From an uncultured Lachnospiraceae bacterium (GTDB lineage: Bacteria > Bacillota > Clostridia > Lachnospirales > Lachnospiraceae), in the NCBI GenBank assembly GCA_900550235.1, contig URRQ01000025.1, positions 1 through 34,724 of the forward strand: a DNA stretch of 34,724 bases. The letters are read 5' to 3'. The translations under genes were made by a program, and so were the position numbers. Shown one piece after another: positions 32,303-34,724 of the stretch; the first letter of the stretch is position 1; the number at the start of each line of letters is the position of its first letter. The notes beneath the pieces are model-generated. The model saw only the letters and a list, made by a program, of their open reading frames with translations, was not told the origin of the DNA and did not search any database.

Positions 32303-32335
32303 AAACTGTGCATAGTCTTTGACTATGCACAGTTT
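32303..32335 (-). terminator. Terminator after rplA
   Basis: A perfect 14-bp stem AAACTGTGCATAGT (32303-32316) with ACTATGCACAGTTT (32322-32335), a 5-nt loop and a run of T residues on the minus strand. It ends rpmG-secE-nusG-rplK-rplA. Confidence 0.92.
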
Positions 32336-32359
32336 CATTTATCAACGATATGCGAATAA

Positions 32360-33052
32360 TTAAGCTAATTTAGCTGGGTTAATCTTCACACCAGGTCCCA
32401 TTGTAGATGTTAAAGTAACACTTCTTAAGTACTGTCCTTTAACAGCTGCTGGTTTAGCTTTGTTAATTGCATCAATAAGCGTCTGGAAGTTGTCCGCTAA
32501 CTGCTCCTCTGTGAAAGAAGCTTTTCCAATTGGCACATGGATAATGTTTGTTTTATCTAATCTGTACTCAATCTTACCAGCTTTGATATCAGCGATCGCT
32601 TTTGTTACGTCCATTGTAACTGTTCCAGCTTTCGGGTTAGGCATTAATCCTTTTGGTCCAAGTACACGTCCGAGACGTCCAACAACACCCATCATATCTG
32701 GTGTAGCAACAACAACGTCAAATTCGAACCATCCTTCGTTCTGGATCTTCGGAATTAATTCTTCTGCTCCTACGTAATCAGCGCCAGCTGCTAAAGCTTC
32801 ATCTGCTTTTGCACCTTTTGCGAATACTAAGATACGAACTGTTTTACCTGTTCCGTGTGGTAATACAACAGCACCACGGATCTGCTGATCTGCGTGACGT
32901 CCGTCACAACCTGTTCTGATATGAGCCTCGATTGTCTCATCGAATTTTGCTACTGCAGTTTTTTTCACTAATGCGATAGCTTCTGCTTTATCGTAAAGAT
33001 TTCCTCTGTCGATTGATTTAGCAGCTTCTACGTATTTCTTTCCTCTTTTCAT
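32360..33052 (-). CDS. rplA: Ribosomal protein L1
   Basis: A 230-residue protein of the mobile L1 stalk of the 50S subunit, and a repressor of its own operon in many bacteria. Typical segments: ETIEAHIRTGCDGRHADQQIRG, VVLPHGTGK, GRLGRVLGPKGLMPNPKAGTV and SVTLTSTMGPGVKI. AGGAGG is about 8-9 bases before ATG 33052. The intergenic leader (33068-33096) contains an L1-binding-like motif. Confidence 0.99.
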   Translation of the reverse strand: MKRGKKYVEAAKSIDRGNLYDKAEAIALVKKTAVAKFDETIEAHIRTGCDGRHADQQIRGAVVLPHGTGKTVRILVFAKGAKADEALAAGADYVGAEELIPKIQNEGWFEFDVVVATPDMMGVVGRLGRVLGPKGLMPNPKAGTVTMDVTKAIADIKAGKIEYRLDKTNIIHVPIGKASFTEEQLADNFQTLIDAINKAKPAAVKGQYLRSVTLTSTMGPGVKINPAKLA

Positions 33053-33067
33053 TTCAATAACCTCCTA

Positions 33068-33096
33068 GTGGTAATATCGGGAGCGAGCCCTCCCAC
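33068..33096 (-). promoter_or_regulatory. L1-binding site mimic before rplA
   Basis: On the minus strand GTGGGAG (33090-33096), GGCTCGC, CTCCC and then GATATTACCAC (to 33068) follow each other. The GTGGGAG...ATACCAC pattern is that of the L1 site in 23S rRNA (helices 76-77). It ends just before the AGGAGG site of rplA, where L1 binding could block translation. Confidence 0.72.
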
Positions 33097-33113
33097 ATTA
33101 AATGTTTCAATGA

Positions 33114-33539
33114 CTATTCTGCTACTTTAACACCCATACTTCTGCATGTTCCTTCGATCATGCTCATAGCTGCTTCAACACTTGCAGCGTTTAAGTCTGG
33201 CATTTTTAATTCAGCGATTTCTCTTACCTGATCTTTTGTAATTGTTGCAACTTTGTTCTTGTTTGGAACACCTGATCCAGATTTGATCTTGCAAGCTTTC
33301 TTAATAAGAACTGCTGCTGGTGGTGTCTTTGTAACAAAGCTGAAGCTTCTGTCACTGTAAACTGTGATTACAACAGGAATGATCACGTCACCCTGATCTG
33401 CTGTTCTTGCGTTGAACTGTTTTGTAAATTCAACGATATTTACACCGTGCTGTCCAAGAGCTGGTCCAACAGGTGGTGCCGGAGTTGCTTTTCCAGCAGG
33501 AATCTGTAATTTAATATAACCTTGTACTTTTTTTGCCAT
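33114..33539 (-). CDS. rplK: Ribosomal protein L11
   Basis: A 141-residue protein of the GTPase-associated centre. It has the conserved N-terminal IKLQIPAGKATPAPPVGPALGQHGVNIVEF and a C-terminal rRNA-binding part (KTPPAAVLIKKA, IEGTCRSMGV). ATG 33539 has AGGAGG upstream and gives the standard length; an upstream in-frame start would add 16 residues. It lies between nusG and rplA, with an L1-type site in its leader. Confidence 0.99.
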   Translation of the reverse strand: MAKKVQGYIKLQIPAGKATPAPPVGPALGQHGVNIVEFTKQFNARTADQGDVIIPVVITVYSDRSFSFVTKTPPAAVLIKKACKIKSGSGVPNKNKVATITKDQVREIAELKMPDLNAASVEAAMSMIEGTCRSMGVKVAE

Positions 33540-33555
33540 TTTCGTGTACCTCCTT

Positions 33556-33583
33556 GTGGTATTTGCGGGGATTTCCCTCCCAC
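33556..33583 (-). promoter_or_regulatory. L1-binding site mimic before rplK
   Basis: On the minus strand GTGGGAGGG (33575-33583), AAATCCCCGCAA and ATACCAC (33556-33562) repeat the layout seen before rplA, again just upstream of the AAGGAGG site. It lies between the nusG stop and rplK. Confidence 0.72.
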
Positions 33584-33592
33584 TCATTCTTG

Positions 33593-34108
33593 TTACATTT
33601 TCTTAACTTCTTTGAAACTAATTTCAACTGGCGTTTCACGGCCAAACAGCTCAACATTGATTGTCAGACTCTGTTTCTGAGTATTCATTGCCTGAATCAC
33701 TCCTACTGTTCCTTCCCATGCTCCGGCTACTACAGTTACTGTATCACCTTCTGCAAAGTCCACAACAAGTTCTTCCTGCTGAATACCAAGTGGAGCCATC
33801 TCTTCGTCAGTCAGCGGAACCGGTTTCGATCCCGGTCCTACAAACCCTGTGACACCTCTTGTATTTCTTACAACATACCAAGTGTCATCATTCATGATCA
33901 TATGAATCAGAACGTATCCCGGAAACATCTTTTTCGCAACTGCCTTCTGAACTCCGTTCTTGAGTTCTACGACTTCCTGCATAGGAACTCTGACTTCTAA
34001 GATCTGATCCTCTAAGTGTCTGTTTTCAATTGTCTTATCAATATTGGCTTTTACTTTGTTCTCATACCCTGAATACGTATGAACGACATACCATTTTGCC
34101 TCTGACAT
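33593..34108 (-). CDS. nusG: Transcription termination/antitermination factor NusG
   Basis: A 171-residue protein with the NGN domain (WYVVHTYSGYENKVKANI... FPGYVLIHMIMNDDTWYVVRNTRGVTGFVG) and a C-terminal KOW domain (FAEGDTVTVVAGAWEGTVGVIQAM). It binds RNA polymerase and links it to Rho or the ribosome. ATG 34108 is chosen, with AAAGGTGAG upstream; a GTG at 34117 is inside that site. Standard position between secE and rplK. Confidence 0.98.
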   Translation of the reverse strand: MSEAKWYVVHTYSGYENKVKANIDKTIENRHLEDQILEVRVPMQEVVELKNGVQKAVAKKMFPGYVLIHMIMNDDTWYVVRNTRGVTGFVGPGSKPVPLTDEEMAPLGIQQEELVVDFAEGDTVTVVAGAWEGTVGVIQAMNTQKQSLTINVELFGRETPVEISFKEVKKM

Positions 34109-34140
34109 AAAACTCACCTTTCATTCACCATTTACAGTTG

Positions 34141-34347
34141 CTATTTTACCAATAAATCAATGCCATATCTTACGATCACATCAATAATCGATATTAAAGC
34201 TGCTAAAAACACCGAAGCTGCAACAACAGCTGATGTTTCTTTTACAAGTGTTTTCTTGTCCGGCCAGATGATCTTCTTAAATTCTGCTTTAAGACCTTTA
34301 AACCAGCTCTTTTTTGGAGCTTTCTCTTTGCTGGATTTTTCGCCCAT
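34141..34347 (-). CDS. secE: Preprotein translocase subunit SecE
   Basis: A 68-residue single-span SecE of the short bacterial type: a Lys-rich N-terminus, the conserved amphipathic helix WFKGLKAEFKKIIWPDKKTLVKET, then one membrane helix (VVAASVFLAALISIIDVIV). It stabilises SecY in the translocon. ATG 34347 with AAAGGA about 9 bases upstream was preferred to an ATG at 34365. Confidence 0.96.
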   Translation of the reverse strand: MGEKSSKEKAPKKSWFKGLKAEFKKIIWPDKKTLVKETSAVVAASVFLAALISIIDVIVRYGIDLLVK

Positions 34348-34374
34348 TCTGTCACGTCCTTTCACTTCAAACGA

Positions 34375-34524
34375 TTATTTCGTTTCTTTGTGTAATGTGT
34401 GAGCTTTACAGAACTTACAATATTTCTTTGTTTCCATACGATCTGGATGATTTTTCTTATCCTTTGTCGTATTGTAGTTACGCTGTTTACATTCTGTACA
34501 TGCCAATGTTATTCTTGTGCGCAC
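34375..34524 (-). CDS. rpmG: Ribosomal protein L33 (zinc-binding form)
   Basis: A 49-residue protein, VRTRITLACTECKQRNYN...MetKKYCKFCKAHTLHKETK, with two Cys pairs (C9/C12 and C36/C39) that form a zinc ribbon (C+ type). The start codon is GTG at 34524 with a GAGGTGG site upstream. It is the first gene of the rpmG-secE-nusG-rplKA operon, in the usual Firmicute position. It is too short for many gene finders. Confidence 0.95.
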   Translation of the reverse strand: MRTRITLACTECKQRNYNTTKDKKNHPDRMETKKYCKFCKAHTLHKETK

Positions 34525-34628
34525 AACTTCCACCTCGCTTCTTATAAACTTGTTTCTTAGTTACCGGTAGTTTGCGAGACTACCTAATTTTAGGCATAAA
34601 AAAAAGACCTACTTCCATTCGCCCATAT

Positions 34629-34658
34629 ATCTTATCATATATTTATAGGATTCGTCAA
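34629..34658 (-). promoter_or_regulatory. Promoter of the rpmG-secE-nusG-rplKA operon
   Basis: On the minus strand TTGACG (34653-34658), 18 bases, TAAGAT (34629-34634). The leader to the rpmG start is about 100 nt and contains a small GGTAGT/ACTACC hairpin (34567-34585). Upstream of the promoter to the window edge nothing coding is recognised. Confidence 0.72.
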
Positions 34659-34724
34659 GCACAATATTTTCCTTGAGTTTCCGTAGTTTTATCCACAGCC
34701 CTCCTATTTTACGTGCTTTGTTAT

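Noticed and set aside
1..34724. CRISPR arrays, rRNA, tRNA, intact insertion sequences, prophage
   Set aside because: No regularly spaced repeats, tRNA-like cloverleafs, rRNA stretches, transposase with terminal repeats or phage structural genes were seen.

Overview
The window reads as chromosomal DNA of a low-to-moderate GC Firmicute, most likely a Lachnospiraceae-type gut Clostridium. The grounds are the ribosomal-protein/RNA-polymerase gene order, the Feo iron module with its Cys-rich partner, an ECF vitamin-type transporter, a ThrE-like exporter, strong AGGAGG ribosome sites and consensus SigA promoters. Species cannot be settled from this sequence alone. Nearly everything is on the minus strand, so the window is best read from right to left.

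Right end (34.7-29.8 kb): the conserved translation/transcription block rpmG-secE-nusG-rplK-rplA, then a strong terminator, a ThrE-like exporter gene, and rplJ-rplL behind an L10 leader with an attenuator. The leaders of rplK and rplA both carry a short motif that mimics the L1 site of 23S rRNA, so three autoregulatory RNA elements are visible here.

Middle (29.7-11.8 kb): about 18 kb of accessory and metabolic genes lies between rplL and rpoB, which are neighbours in most bacteria. From right to left: (a) a molybdenum block (xdhC divergent from a MoeA-like gene and modABC); (b) a TudS-related desulfidase gene and a Crp-family regulator on the plus strand; (c) divergent from them, a tightly packed nine-gene operon encoding a complete ECF transporter (S, T, two ATPases), an MFS carrier, a uridine-phosphorylase-like enzyme, a TenA-like enzyme, a nucleoside hydrolase and a FucI/AraA-fold protein; (d) a decayed Rpn/PD-(D/E)XK transposase-type gene; (e) a phosphatase, a DUF1653 protein and a LysR regulator; (f) metF. 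Block (b)+(c) is the best candidate for an undescribed system: uptake and breakdown of a modified, possibly thiolated, pyrimidine nucleoside or base. That function is inference.

Left end (11.7-0 kb): rpoB-rpoC with their own promoter and a structured leader, a convergent kinase-like gene, the feoA-feoB-Cys-rich iron operon under a promoter overlapped by a perfect palindrome, and a cobalamin riboswitch that controls a gene running off the left edge. No CRISPR array, rRNA, tRNA or intact insertion sequence was seen.
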